From Nocardia sp. NRRL S-836 (GTDB lineage Bacteria; Actinomycetota; Actinomycetes; Mycobacteriales; Pseudonocardiaceae), in contig NZ_LGDY01000092.1 of NCBI RefSeq assembly GCF_001279525.1, forward strand, positions 186,001 through 250,000: a stretch of DNA of 64,000 nt, given 5' to 3'. This document shows positions 8,975 through 17,240 of this stretch, piece after piece. The notes beneath the pieces were generated by a model. The model was given only the letters and a program-made list of their open reading frames with translations. It was not told the origin of the DNA and ran no database searches. The first letter of the stretch is position 1; every line of letters starts with the position of its first letter. A program made the position numbers and the translations under genes.

Positions 8975-9391
8975 GTGAGTGCGACCCTTTCCGACCCCGC
9001 AGCTGTCGACTGGTCGAACCAGCCCGGCCTGTACGTGAGCGTGTACCGACTCGCCCTCGACATCCCCACGCTGGCCGACGGCATCAGCCACCGCTGCGGG
9101 CACACCACGGTCAATGGCGTGATCGACGCCGAAACCCGCAGCCGTCCGGTGCTGCACCCGATTCCACCCAACTGCCGGTCGGGCGTGCCGAATCCGGACG
9201 CTCCGGCGATGTGGATCTATCAGGGCTTCGACCAGGTATTTCTGGTACCCGCGACCCACCTGGTCGACAGCGTCCCCGACCTGATAGGGCTCAGGCACGG
9301 CGGGAACTTCGCCTACCGCGACGATCCTCGCTTCTACCAACTCGTCGGCTTCGACGCGGCGATCAAGATCCACGATCACCGCGAGTTCTGA
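8975..9391 (+). CDS. Unknown protein
   Basis: The 138-residue product starts at GTG 8975, twelve bases after AAAGGA; another GTG at 8954 is in frame but lacks a ribosome site. It reads VSATLSDPAAVDWSNQPGLY, continues YVSVYRLALDIPTLADGI, and has two Cys (HRCGH and PPNCRSG) and an aromatic C-terminal half. It looks soluble. I do not recognise the family. It is followed 17 bases later by a broken Cys/His-rich gene. Confidence 0.65.
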   Translation: MSATLSDPAAVDWSNQPGLYVSVYRLALDIPTLADGISHRCGHTTVNGVIDAETRSRPVLHPIPPNCRSGVPNPDAPAMWIYQGFDQVFLVPATHLVDSVPDLIGLRHGGNFAYRDDPRFYQLVGFDAAIKIHDHREF

Positions 9392-9407
9392 CCCGCATCG
9401 AGTTCGG

Positions 9408-9586
9408 GTGACCGTCCTGGCCACTGGCGCTTCCGCCACACAGCCATCTTCAGCTGCGCGCACTGCAACGTCACCCGCGTCCCGACCGCGAACACCGGTG
9501 CCGAACTGCGCCGCGCCCGTGAGCTGGCCACGGACCACTCCCGGCACGGCTTCCACGCCGGCGCCCTCACCGTCTATGGCGCCTAA
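9408..9586 (+). pseudogene. Broken Cys/His-rich small gene
   Basis: A coding-like stretch containing HWRFRHTAIFSCAHCNVTRV and RRARELATDHSRHGFHAG ends at TAA 9584-9586. Its frame has no start codon back to the preceding stop. A GTG at 9408 lies in another frame, so a one-base shift near 9420 is likely. The CAHC pair and several His suggest a small zinc-binding fold, which is inference. Confidence 0.4.
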
Positions 9587-9711
9587 CCGTCCCCGCCGGC
9601 CGGTCCCGCAGCTCCGGGACCGGCCAAGTCCGCCACCACACCCTCGTCCACGCGCCGGACCCGGTGCGGCTTCGCCGTGCCGGCGTTCGCCGAACCCCCA
9701 CTGGAGACCCT

Positions 9712-10299
9712 GTGATCGCCCGCCTAACCGCCAGGATGCCGTTCGCCCGCGGTGACGTGTGGACCGTGTGGGCCGGGAGGCCCACGCTGGCTTCCCCGGT
9801 GCAGCTGCGGATCGAGGAAGGCACCGTCGTCGCCACGCCGAACCCGGCATGGCTCGGCGGCCCCACCGTCTCCCTGCGTCCGACCACCGGCAGGCTCGAC
9901 AACGCCGTCGACCGAGACCTGGCCGAGTTGCTGCTGTCCGTTCCCGGCGTTCGCTCCGAGGATTGGGCGATCGACGCGGCCGGCTCGGTCGACGTCCCGG
10001 TCGCCGAGCCGAGCACGATCACCGACGACGAGGTCACCCGGCAGGTGACCGACGAACTGGTGGTGCATCACACCGACCGATTCGAGGGCTGCCTCTCCCC
10101 GTCGATGGTCAACGGAGTCGGCGGCCCTGTGCGCCAGGCCGACGTCGACCTGACCCTCCCCGAGTGCACGCAGCTCGTGGTCGCGCTGGCGTCCTTGCAG
10201 TACTGGCGGTTCGAGCTGAACACCCCGTTCGCTGCAGCGGCGACGAAGCGCCGCGGGTTGCGGCGCGCTCGCGGCCTTCGGGGCCTCACCCGTCACTGA
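9712..10299 (+). CDS. Unknown protein
   Basis: The 195-residue product begins VIARLTARMPFARGD at GTG 9712, seven bases after GGAGA. An N-terminal beta-rich half (SPVQLRIEEGTVVATPN, TVSLRPTTGRLDNAVDR) precedes a helical acidic part and a basic tail with RRGLRRARGLRG. No family is recognised. It is followed directly by a 14-bp hairpin, so it probably ends a transcription unit. Confidence 0.65.
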   Translation: MIARLTARMPFARGDVWTVWAGRPTLASPVQLRIEEGTVVATPNPAWLGGPTVSLRPTTGRLDNAVDRDLAELLLSVPGVRSEDWAIDAAGSVDVPVAEPSTITDDEVTRQVTDELVVHHTDRFEGCLSPSMVNGVGGPVRQADVDLTLPECTQLVVALASLQYWRFELNTPFAAAATKRRGLRRARGLRGLTRH

Positions 10300-10302
10300 C
10301 CG

Positions 10303-10351
10303 CACGCGTGTGGCCCGTCCGAGACCCGGCCTCGGTGGGGCCACACGCGTG
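10303..10351 (+). terminator. Strong hairpin downstream of the gene ending at 10299
   Basis: CACGCGTGTGGCCC (10303-10316) pairs perfectly with its reverse complement at 10338-10351 around a 21-base loop. It starts three bases after the stop. No T-run follows, which is usual for actinomycete terminators. Confidence 0.6.
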
Positions 10352-10394
10352 TTCCGCCGTGCCTGCCACCGCCCTCGCGAACCGGAAACGAGCT

Positions 10395-10915
10395 GCGCGG
10401 GCTCGACTTCGCCAAGGCCTGCGGCCCCGCGGTGTGCGCAGCGATGACCTGCGGCCAGCTGGGCCAGATGTGCACACCCGCCGGAAGGCCCGCATCCCTG
10501 GACGGGGTCACCTGGGCAGCGGCAACGGCTGCTTCGGCCGCGGGTTCCCCGGCGAACAGCGCTGGTTCGCATGGCTGCAGCGGCACACCGGCCGCTGCCT
10601 GTGGGCGACCGCGCCCGAGGTGTTTCTGTCTGCTTCCGGTCGTGGCGACGCCCGCACGACGCTGCAGCGCCTACGAGGCGTTCGACGTATTTCTCGGCGG
10701 CTCGACAGCCTGAAAGCTCGGTCCGCACGCCGCTGAGCTGGCCGTCGAGGCCCAAGCGTGCGGGTTGACCGTGCACATGGGCCGCCGCAACTGCCCCCGC
10801 CGCCTGGCCTTCGCCGCCGAACTCGGCTGCACCTCTGCGGACGGCAAAACCGTCCGCTGCGCTGCAAGGGCGCCTTCGGCGTCGCACGCATTGGGCCTGC
10901 GGCCCATCTTTCCGC
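10395..10915 (+). pseudogene. Ruined copy of an actinophage GGST-WKLG / VHMGR family gene
   Basis: Pieces in two alternating frames match the order of motifs in a protein common in actinophages: GQLGQMCTPAG, then NGCFGRGFPGEQRWFAWL and CLWATAPEV, then GDARTTLQR, then YEAFDVFLGGSTA followed by TGA where the family has Trp, then KLG and GLTVHMGRRNCPRRLAFA, ending AELGCTSADG. The middle of the domain is missing. I recall this family being linked to the tRNA-guanine transglycosylase/DpdA-like enzymes of deazapurine DNA modification, but am not certain. Several shifts, a stop and a deletion make it dead. Confidence 0.55.
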
Positions 10916-10979
10916 TGTGCTTCCGACCCCACCCGCACAGCTTCCCGTCCCCGCAACACCACCCGGAACGGAGAGCCAC

Positions 10980-11600
10980 ATGGACCTCACGATCACCCCA
11001 CCACCCGGATACAGCGCAGTTCCGGATGCGAGGTGGGCGTGGGCCGATCCCAGCTGCGAACGCTGTCACGGCAGCGGAACCGTCTGGCACACGGTGTACG
11101 AACACGATCTCGACGGGCGGGAGTACGACCCCGAGGAGATCATTCCGCTGTACAGCGAGCCCGACGACTGCGACTGCCGGTGGACGCCCGACGACGACAT
11201 CCTCAAGGAACTCAACCGGCGGTACTGGTCCTGGGGCAACCCCGACCGGGCCCGCGACGCCTGGGACGGTATCGCGAAGGCCATCGGCCCCCGCCGCCCC
11301 GGCGGCCGGTACTGGAGCGGGTACTGGCAAATCAGCTACACCGTCGTCTCGATCGACTACTCCTTCCACGACGAAGACCCCGCCAGCCCCGCCTGGCAGA
11401 TCACCGTCAAGTGGGACGGCGGCCGCCGCACCACCCACTGCACCCCCTGGGACTCCAGCCGGGACTCCTGCCACCGGCCGGCCGCGCGCCACCCCGGTCC
11501 AGCGCCCGTGCCTGCAGAGCTGCGCTTCTCGTCACCGGCGCCCGCAGGCGTCCGTCGTCTCTGGTCGCGGCTGGCCACCTGGCTCCAGCCGCGCCGCTGA
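10980..11600 (+). CDS. Zinc-ribbon-like unknown protein
   Basis: The 206-residue protein starts at ATG 10980 after GGAGAG. Residues about 10-60 contain WADPSCERCHGSGTVWHT, a CxxCxGxG turn as in DnaJ zinc ribbons, and DDCDCRW about 35 residues later, so one zinc site is likely. The middle is rich in Trp/Tyr (RRYWSWGNPDRARDAWDGI, YWSGYWQISYTVV), and the tail is Pro/Arg-rich. A broken relative with the same CxxCxGxG context lies at 63218-63402, showing the gene was duplicated within this element. Function unknown. Confidence 0.7.
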   Translation: MDLTITPPPGYSAVPDARWAWADPSCERCHGSGTVWHTVYEHDLDGREYDPEEIIPLYSEPDDCDCRWTPDDDILKELNRRYWSWGNPDRARDAWDGIAKAIGPRRPGGRYWSGYWQISYTVVSIDYSFHDEDPASPAWQITVKWDGGRRTTHCTPWDSSRDSCHRPAARHPGPAPVPAELRFSSPAPAGVRRLWSRLATWLQPRR

Positions 11601-11793
11601 CCACAGGCGTCACCGGGCGCCCCTCGGGCGCCCGGTCCACCGCCGGGTGATCCCCGAAGTCACGCCCGCGCCGCACGACGCCCCGTCGACGTCACCAGGG
11701 CCGCCCACGGCGACGCCAGAACCCCGCACAACGCAGACGTTCTGCGCCATAACCATCCCGCCGTCTACCCTGCGCCCGAAGGAGATCTCGACC
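11601..11793. other. Leader of the primase-polymerase gene
   Basis: A Pro-rich, non-coding-looking stretch ends in AAGGAGA at 11779-11785, the ribosome site of the next gene. No promoter is recognised. Confidence 0.3.
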
Positions 11794-12741
11794 ATGACCA
11801 CCACACAGACAAGACGACGCTCCACCTCACGACCGGTCACCCGACCCCGGCTCAACGCCGCGCTCGCCGCGGCCCGTCGCGGGTGGCCAGTATTCCCGCT
11901 CTACCCGTTCTCCAAGCGACCCGCGATCAAGAAGTGGGAGAACCGCGCCACCTGCGACGAGACCGCGCTCGCCGCATGGTGGGACACCGCCCCGTACAAC
12001 GTAGGCGTGGCCTGCGGTCCCGCCGGCCTGGTTGTCCTCGACCTGGACACCGTTCACGGCGCCCCGCCAACCGAGGACTGGGCCTGCCTCGAGCTCACAC
12101 ATGGCCGTGATGTCCTGCGCATCCTCGCCGAACGCGCAGGCCAACCGGATCCCACGGACACCTACACAGTCATCTCACCCGGCGACAGTGAGCACCGGTA
12201 CCTCAAGGCCCCGCCTGGCATCGAACTGCGCAACACCGCCGGTGCCGCCGGCCGTGGCCTCGGGCCCCATCTCGATGTGCGCGCGTCCGGCGGCTACATC
12301 GTCGCCGCAGGCTCAGTACGCAGGATCAACGGTACGCCGCGGTACTACCGCGTTACCCATGATGTCGCGCCGGCACCGCTGCCGCAGTGGCTGGTCACCG
12401 CGCTCACCCCGCCACCTCCGCTCGAACGCCACCCGGTCCGGCTCGCCGCAGGCACCAGGCTCGGCGCTTACGTGCACAAGGCACTCGACGAGGAGACCGC
12501 GCGCATCACCAATGCCGCATCAGGCACCCGCGCCGACATCACGTTCAAGGCATCGGCCAAGGTCGGCGAGCTCGTCGGCGCCGAGGTGCTCGACGAGGCC
12601 GTCGCCGTCGAGGCCCTACTGGCGGCTGCTCGTGCACACGTCGGAGTGGACGGCTGGACCGAGAAGGAATCGCTGCACCACATCGCCAATGGCATCGCCC
12701 GCGGGCGCCTGAACCCTCGTGCGATCGACCTGTCGCGATGA
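11794..12741 (+). CDS. Bifunctional DNA primase/polymerase-type protein
   Basis: The 315-residue protein has the N-terminal prim-pol domain of plasmid and phage replication proteins, which make primers and extend them. Visible marks are GWPVFPLYPFSKRPAI (residues 30-45), NVGVACGPAGLVVLDLD (69-85, with the metal-binding DxD) and LDVRASGGYIVAAGS about residue 170. The C-terminal third is a small helical region (KVGELVGAEVLDEAVAVEAL, WTEKESLHHIANGIARG) resembling the helical tail found in such primases. There is no helicase domain, so it would need a separate helicase. ATG 11794 is set by AAGGAGA eight bases upstream. It may be the replication initiator of the element. Confidence 0.88.
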   Translation: MTTTQTRRRSTSRPVTRPRLNAALAAARRGWPVFPLYPFSKRPAIKKWENRATCDETALAAWWDTAPYNVGVACGPAGLVVLDLDTVHGAPPTEDWACLELTHGRDVLRILAERAGQPDPTDTYTVISPGDSEHRYLKAPPGIELRNTAGAAGRGLGPHLDVRASGGYIVAAGSVRRINGTPRYYRVTHDVAPAPLPQWLVTALTPPPPLERHPVRLAAGTRLGAYVHKALDEETARITNAASGTRADITFKASAKVGELVGAEVLDEAVAVEALLAAARAHVGVDGWTEKESLHHIANGIARGRLNPRAIDLSR

Positions 12742-12908
12742 CCACCACCTCGGTCTGACTGCTCAACGAGGCTGCGATAACAGACGGTGCCTCGCCGGTC
12801 GGCAGGGGGGCGCACCCGCCGGCCGGCGGGAAACACCTGCGCTGTGCGTGATGGCACGCGGCCCCCCGACACGTCGACCGTGAACCCCCGGGCCGTAAGG
12901 AAGTTCCC

Positions 12909-13055
12909 ATGCGTACTAGCTTCGGACCGTCGCCGAGGTTGTGGACGCACACGAACATCGAGGCGCCCTTCAGGTTTGCGATCACGGCACTGAACTACCT
13001 ACTGAGTCGGACGGCTGTGCCTTACAGAAGCTCCGACATGCCGTACGCCCGCTGA
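12909..13055 (+). CDS. Short possible protein before a membrane gene
   Basis: ATG 12909 follows AAGGAAG and encodes 48 residues (MRTSFGPSPRLWTHTNI, FRFAITALNYLLSRTA). It overlaps the start of the next frame. Either it is a real leader-type peptide or it is the true N-terminus of the membrane protein with a one-base shift between them. Confidence 0.35.
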   Translation: MRTSFGPSPRLWTHTNIEAPFRFAITALNYLLSRTAVPYRSSDMPYAR

Positions 13056-13255
13056 TCCTGATCGCTGTTCACGTCTTGCTGATCATCTCCGCTCCGCTGG
13101 CCCAGTGTTCGCCCTGCTGCTCGGGCACCACCGCGGGGCTCTTCGACGAGCTGCACCCGTCGTACCACGCCGTGCTCATTGCCCTTGCCCTGGTCGCGTT
13201 CATCTGGGTGCGCCTCCTGGCTACCGTGCCGGCCGTACTCCTGCTGGGCGTCTGA
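12941..13255 (+). CDS. Small membrane protein
   Basis: The frame opens at GTG 12941 without a good ribosome site and encodes up to 104 residues. Two hydrophobic segments are clear: LILIAVHVLLIISAPLA and a longer C-terminal one containing AVLIALALVAFIWVRLLATV. A CSPCC cluster lies between them. It is probably a membrane hairpin of unknown function. The N-terminal 35 residues overlap the preceding small frame and are doubtful. Confidence 0.5.
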   Translation: MDAHEHRGALQVCDHGTELPTESDGCALQKLRHAVRPLILIAVHVLLIISAPLAQCSPCCSGTTAGLFDELHPSYHAVLIALALVAFIWVRLLATVPAVLLLGV

Positions 13256-13402
13256 GACCCAGCCGAGCCTCCGCCCACACCACTGCCTCCCACCAGGGCC
13301 GCCGATCGACAGCGGCCCCTGCCCGCGGGTTGCCTACGACTCGGCCGTCACGCGGCCGGGCCCGCTCTCTCGTCCACACCACTCACCAGAAAGGAGCAAG
13401 CC

Positions 13403-13675
13403 GTGCAGGAGAGCACTCACCTCGTGCGCGCGCGGTGCACCGTGTTCACCGACGACACCACCGGCTACCAGGTCGGCGCGATGTACGAGCTCGAGACCCC
13501 CGCGTGGTTGTGTTGGGTCGGCGAGGTCCACGACTTCGGCGGCGATCACCCGGGCGGCACCCCGTACGACCCGATCATCTTCGGCACGTTCGCCGCCGAC
13601 GATGAGGTGCGCGACGAGATCGGCCGCCGGGTGAAGGCCGCCCGGTCGGCTGAGAACGTCGAGATAGGTGACTGA
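13403..13675 (+). CDS. Unknown small acidic protein
   Basis: The 90-residue product starts at GTG 13403 after AAAGGAG. It has a beta-rich first half (HLVRARCTVFTDDTTGYQV, PAWLCWVGEVHDFGGDH) and an acidic helical end (ADDEVRDEIGRRVKAARSA). The family is not recognised. Its stop is two bases before the next start, so the two genes form an operon. Confidence 0.7.
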   Translation: MQESTHLVRARCTVFTDDTTGYQVGAMYELETPAWLCWVGEVHDFGGDHPGGTPYDPIIFGTFAADDEVRDEIGRRVKAARSAENVEIGD

Positions 13676-13677
13676 TC

Positions 13678-14142
13678 GTGGGCACTTCCACGTCCGGCTT
13701 CGTGACGTTCCACGCCTGCCCGCCACACCGAGTCCGCCGGGTGTTCGACCTCCTTGAGGAGTACGGCTTCGCCGACCCCGACGACCGCCCCAGCCCCCTG
13801 GCTCTCGACCTCGACGAGAAGTACGGCAAGGAAGAGCCGCTGGAAGCGGGCTACGCCGTCCGTCTGGCCAACGAACTGGTCGACGGTGCGCCGGAGGTCG
13901 CGTTCACCGCCTACGAGGAGCCCTACGAGGATCAGCTCGGTACGACGTGCTCGTACGTTCCCGGCCTCGGCAAGTTCACCACGCCCTGCGACAACTACGG
14001 CCGCGCGTTGTTCGGCCGGGACGAGGTGCTGGCGTGGCTGGCCCTGCCCGCGGAGCAACGTGCTGCGAAGCTGGGTATGCCGTGGGACGCCGCGATCGCG
14101 GCGATGCCCGCCGGCAGCGTCGAGGAGTCGGCCGACGCCTGA
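13678..14142 (+). CDS. FHACPPHRV-family protein, short form
   Basis: The 154-residue protein starts at GTG 13678 and reads VGTSTSGFVTFHACPPHRVR, then VFDLLEEYGFAD. Further marks are PEVAFTAYEEPYEDQLGTT, a SYVPGLG turn and GMPWDAAIAAMPAGS near the end. The same marks recur in the genes at 25030 and 25784 and in the fragment at 21325, so this is a local paralogous family. Conserved Cys/His near the N-terminus could bind metal. Function unknown. A good intrinsic terminator follows. Confidence 0.75.
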   Translation: MGTSTSGFVTFHACPPHRVRRVFDLLEEYGFADPDDRPSPLALDLDEKYGKEEPLEAGYAVRLANELVDGAPEVAFTAYEEPYEDQLGTTCSYVPGLGKFTTPCDNYGRALFGRDEVLAWLALPAEQRAAKLGMPWDAAIAAMPAGSVEESADA

Positions 14143-14159
14143 CCCGCACCACCCGCGAG

Positions 14160-14205
14160 AACGCGCGCACCTTCCGGAAACGGCCTGGGTGCGCGCGTTT
14201 CTTTC
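14160..14205 (+). terminator. Rho-independent terminator
   Basis: AACGCGCGCACC (14160-14171) pairs perfectly with GGTGCGCGCGTT (14188-14199) and is followed by TCTTTC. It ends the 13.4-14.1 kb operon. Confidence 0.75.
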
Positions 14206-14327
14206 ATGACGGGTACCACAGAAATAATTGTGCGTACGGGACGGCAAAGCTGTTTTCTGCGTGAGCGGCAGAATAGGATTGAATTACAAGATCAAGAAGC
14301 CGATTAACCGGAAACAGGGAGGCCGAA
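14206..14327 (+). promoter_or_regulatory. AT-rich leader, copy 1 of a duplicated upstream region
   Basis: This 120-base stretch shares about 70-75 percent identity by eye with 14845-14960. Shared blocks are TACCACA, AATTGTG, CGGGACGG, GAGCGG and ACAAGATCA. CACA and TGTG flank an AT-rich core (about 14216-14231), like an operator. A TAGGAT hexamer near 14273 could be a -10 box. It leads to a GGGAGG ribosome site. Confidence 0.5.
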
Positions 14328-14528
14328 ATGGACGCCAACACCACCGTTCCCATCGACATCACCGACCACGTCAGGGCTTGCGGCGAGGCCCCCCTCCGGC
14401 GTCGGCGACTGAATCCTGATCGACTCCGGCGGCTGCTACCTGCCTGCGCTCCGCGACATGGACTGGGCCTACGTCCCGCGCTGCTCAACGTCGACGCGTA
14501 CTCCCTGTGCCCTGGGTTCCACATCTGA
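14328..14528 (+). pseudogene. Probably frameshifted small gene
   Basis: ATG 14328 has an excellent GGGAGG site and begins MDANTTVPIDITDHVRA, resembling the MTRTLTTLTDITG start of the gene at 14967. After about 20 residues the frame turns basic. A better reading (LIDSGGCYLPALRDMDWAYV) lies in another frame behind a TGA. This is probably a paralogue of the 14967 gene broken by shifts. Confidence 0.4.
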
Positions 14529-14563
14529 GGCTGATCACCCTCACCGGCAGAAAGGATCGCAGG

Positions 14564-14779
14564 ATGCCGATCTCCCCGCTCAGGAAGCTGAACCGCAACA
14601 TGAGGGCCACGACGCTCATCCGTCAGCTGACCCAGGACGAGAAGGTCGCGCTGCTGCGCGGGTTCCTCATGGCGGTCGAGACGGGTCTCGTCGACGCCGA
14701 CGAGGTTCTCACCACCGGCCAGAAAGCGGAGATGAAAGACCTGTTGTCGATCATCGAGAAGCACTGGAGTGGCGCCTGA
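14564..14779 (+). CDS. Small helical protein
   Basis: The 71-residue product starts at ATG 14564, after AGAAAGGA. It is largely alpha-helical: RATTLIRQLTQDEKVALLRG, VETGLVDADEVLTTGQ and KAEMKDLLSIIEKHW. It could be a small DNA- or protein-binding helical bundle, but no family is recognised. It lies between the two copies of the duplicated leader. Confidence 0.65.
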   Translation: MPISPLRKLNRNMRATTLIRQLTQDEKVALLRGFLMAVETGLVDADEVLTTGQKAEMKDLLSIIEKHWSGA

Positions 14780-14844
14780 ACCCCATCGACTCAGTGACAA
14801 AGGCCGGTCCAGGTGACCGGGCATTGGTCGTCTCCGGAATTGCG

Positions 14845-14966
14845 TGACGGATACCACAAAACAATTGTGTGTGCGGGACGGTAGAACTGGCTGCAGGGCG
14901 AGCGGTGAAATAGTATTTCAACACAAGATCAGGAAGAAAAAAGCCTCTCGCGAAAGCGAGAGCGAC
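14845..14966 (+). promoter_or_regulatory. AT-rich leader, copy 2 of a duplicated upstream region
   Basis: The second copy of the leader at 14206. CACAA and TTGTG flank AAACA (about 14857-14871), a clean inverted repeat that could be an operator. A TAGTAT hexamer near 14911 is a possible -10 box. The copy ends with a small hairpin CTCTCGCG/CGCGAGAG-like around GAAAG just before the gene. Confidence 0.5.
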
Positions 14967-15179
14967 ATGACCCGCACCCTCACCACCCTCACCGACATCA
15001 CCGGTGGCGAGCTGCAGGTGGGTCAGATGGTGCACCTCGACGGACGCGCCCGCCAGGTCCTGTTCGTCGGCGCGCTCGACACGGACGGCTACCGCGAGGT
15101 GCGGTTCGACGGCTTCCACACCGCGCTGCGTATCGGCGGCCACTGGGCCTACTCGCTGGTCACCGAGACGCCCGCCTGA
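14967..15179 (+). CDS. Small beta-rich unknown protein
   Basis: The 70-residue product starts at ATG 14967. It reads TLTTLTDITGGELQVGQMVH, then RQVLFVGALDTDGYREVRF and HTALRIGGHWAYSLV. The alternating hydrophobic pattern suggests a small SH3-like or OB-like beta barrel. It follows the duplicated leader and is probably the first gene of a short unit with the next frame. Confidence 0.65.
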   Translation: MTRTLTTLTDITGGELQVGQMVHLDGRARQVLFVGALDTDGYREVRFDGFHTALRIGGHWAYSLVTETPA

Positions 15180-15252
15180 CGTCCCCGCCGGCGGGCCACC
15201 AGGTCCGTCGGCATCCCGACCGCCCTCCGACCCGGGAAAGGGGCCCACGGCC

Positions 15253-15621
15253 ATGACCCGCACCCACACCACCGTCGACGTTCACCCGGAGGTCGTCGCC
15301 CGCTTCCTGGTCGAGGGCGACGTGTTCGTGTTCGACGGCCGCGTGTGAACCGCCGACGACGCCGCGGTGGTCGACCTGTCCGGCATGGCCGTGGTGAACG
15401 TGGTGGCCGACGGCGTCTCCGCGTGGGTGGAGATCCCTCGGTTCGTTGCGCGGCATCAATGCCACCGCGCCGGCCGATTCGAGCGCCAATCCTGCACAGA
15501 CGGAACTCCGCTGACCGCTGAGACACCGGCGATCCCGCCTGCACGACAAATACCTCGGCCCACCTCGGAGCGGCTGGCTACCTCGACCGGGATTGAACCG
15601 GGTATCCGACATGACCGGTGA
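15253..15621 (+). pseudogene. Unknown gene with an in-frame TGA
   Basis: ATG 15253 starts MTRTHTTVDVHPEVVARFLV and hits TGA after 31 codons (15346-15348), where FDGRV would be followed by a Trp-like position. The same frame continues with coding character (DDAAVVDLSGMAVVNVVADG, SAWVEIPRFVARHQ) to at least 15470 and is open to 15621. A TGG-to-TGA change or a base error is likely. It may be related to the preceding small beta-rich protein. Confidence 0.5.
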
Positions 15622-15670
15622 GGCGGTGATCCCTTTCTTTGCAACCCTTTCGTAGAGAGCGAGCCACTTC

Positions 15671-16267
15671 ATGTCACCTTTGGTGCTGACCCAAGATGAC
15701 GTCGATGCATTCTGTGCGGCTGAAACGGTGCTGCTGGCACGGCGCGAACGCCGGTTCTACCTGTTGCTGATGATCGAGGTCGGCCGACGCAGCTCCGCGC
15801 AAGGCGTGACAGCGCGCGAGGCAGAGCTGTTCACCTGTCAACTGCCGGAAACCGAACAGCGGGGACGAGTCGTGCCCTCGTTGGGCACGATGCACGGCAC
15901 AGAACACAACGGCCACGCCCCGTGGTCCCTCGATGACCACCCGAACGCGACAGGGGAGCTGCTGGTCCACTCCGCGCGAATCAACCCACGATGGGAAACC
16001 ATCGCGCAGCTGGTGCAGCCGGGAGACATCATCAGTCTGCAGTTCACCGGCAACACCCAGCCCCATCTGCTCAACCACGGGCAGGTACGGGACGAGGTCG
16101 AGCTCTTGATCTGCCGCGAGGAGCACACGCTCACCATCCTGATTGAAGCGACAGTCGGCGCCTCGAACCTGGCACGCACGGTCCGCTACGACGGATACCC
16201 GCACGGCATCAACCCTCACACGGGACGGATCCGCACACCTGCACCTGATTGTCGCTGCCTGCCTTAG
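15671..16267 (+). CDS. LTxxD-family protein (paralogous group B)
   Basis: The 198-residue protein starts at ATG 15671 and reads LVLTQDDVDAFCAAETVLLA. Its C-terminal half (WETIAQLVQPGDIISLQF, RDEVELLICREEHTLTILIE) aligns by eye with the proteins at 27103 and 41597, which share an initial L-T/S-x-x-D, a central GDxxxLxW-like strand and a final beta-rich region. Function unknown. Its TAG stop (16265-16267) straddles the insertion point of the IS5-type element. The original stop seems to have been regenerated by the insertion. Confidence 0.7.
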   Translation: MSPLVLTQDDVDAFCAAETVLLARRERRFYLLLMIEVGRRSSAQGVTAREAELFTCQLPETEQRGRVVPSLGTMHGTEHNGHAPWSLDDHPNATGELLVHSARINPRWETIAQLVQPGDIISLQFTGNTQPHLLNHGQVRDEVELLICREEHTLTILIEATVGASNLARTVRYDGYPHGINPHTGRIRTPAPDCRCLP

Positions 16268-17140
16268 TGATCAGTTCAGAATGAGTTTGCGCAGGCAGAT
16301 GATCGAGCAGGCGAGGCTGAGTATGGCCTGGTGGACGTCGACTCGTCGTTCGGTGCGGACGCGGAGTCGGCGGAAGCCTGTGAGCCAGGCGAAGGTGCGT
16401 TCGACCGGCCAGCGGACTGTGCCCAGGCCGCAGCCGTGGTCGACGCCGCGGCGGGCGATGACGGGTGTGATGCCGCGGGCGCGGACCAGGCGGCGGTACT
16501 TGTCGTGGTCGTAGCCGCGGTCGGCGCAGAGCCGGCGCGGACGGCGACGTGGCTTGCCGACCACGCCCCGGATCGGTGGGATGGCGTCGATCAGCGGAAT
16601 CAGCTGGGTGACGTCATTGCGGTGGCCGCCGGTCAGCGTGACGGCCAGCGGGACGCCGCTCGCGTCGGTGATCAGGTGGTGCTTGGAACCGAGTTTGCGG
16701 CGGTCAACCGGGCTGGCCCGGTGTGGTCCCCCCTTTGAGGGCTCGGAGATGGGTGGAGTCGACCAGAGCGGCGGACAGGTCCAGCAGACCGGCGGCGCGC
16801 AGTTCGGCGAGCAGTAGCTCGTTCAGTTGCTGCCAGACGCCGGCCTCGTGCCACTCGGTCAACCGCCGCCAGCAGGTCGACCCCGAGGCACCGAACAAGG
16901 CGGTGGGCAGCCGGTTCCAGCCGATCCCGGTACGCACCGCGTACAGGATGCCCTCCAACGCGGCCCGGTCGTCGGCACGCCTGCGACCTGGATAGCGGAA
17001 ACCCCCTGGGGGACATCGGGATCAACGGTTCCAGCCGAGCCCACAGCTCGTCGGTCAGGACCTCCTCACGTACACCGTGATCTTGGAATGTCCTGTCCCG
17101 CAGACAAAGCCGACACGCCAGCTCATTTTGAACTGATCAC
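16267..17140. mobile_element. IS5-family insertion sequence, 874 bp
   Basis: The ends are inverted repeats: GTGATCAGTTCAGAATGAG at 16267 and its near-perfect complement ending at 17140 (one mismatch inside the first 19 bases). A 3-bp TTA lies at both flanks (16264-16266 and 17141-17143), the TNA-type target duplication of some IS5 subgroups. The transposase is on the minus strand. Size, ends and protein motifs agree with the IS5 family. Insertion destroyed no gene: the TAG stop of the upstream gene was rebuilt. Confidence 0.88.
16271..17080 (-). pseudogene. IS5-type transposase in several frames
   Basis: Reading leftwards, the N-terminus (VLTDELWARLEPLIP) is in one frame, PGRRRADDRAALEGILYAV with GIGWNRLPTALFG and LVDSTHLRALKGG in a second, and the C-terminal part KLG...DRGYDHDKYRRLVRARGI with WPVERTFAWLTGFRRLRVR in a third. 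The second change falls at AAAGGGGGG, where related IS elements use programmed frameshifting to make the full DDE enzyme. The first change, near the N-terminus, is unusual and suggests an inactive copy or a base error. The Asp of VDST and DRGYD and the Glu of VERTF form the DDE set. Confidence 0.8.
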
Positions 17141-17240
17141 TTAGTACGAAGAGCTCGCGGCGCTCTGCCGCCACCGCGAGCGAACCTGCCAGCTTGCTGC
17201 GTCGGCACAAGACCGCCGCAACTCCTACCATTTCCGGAGC

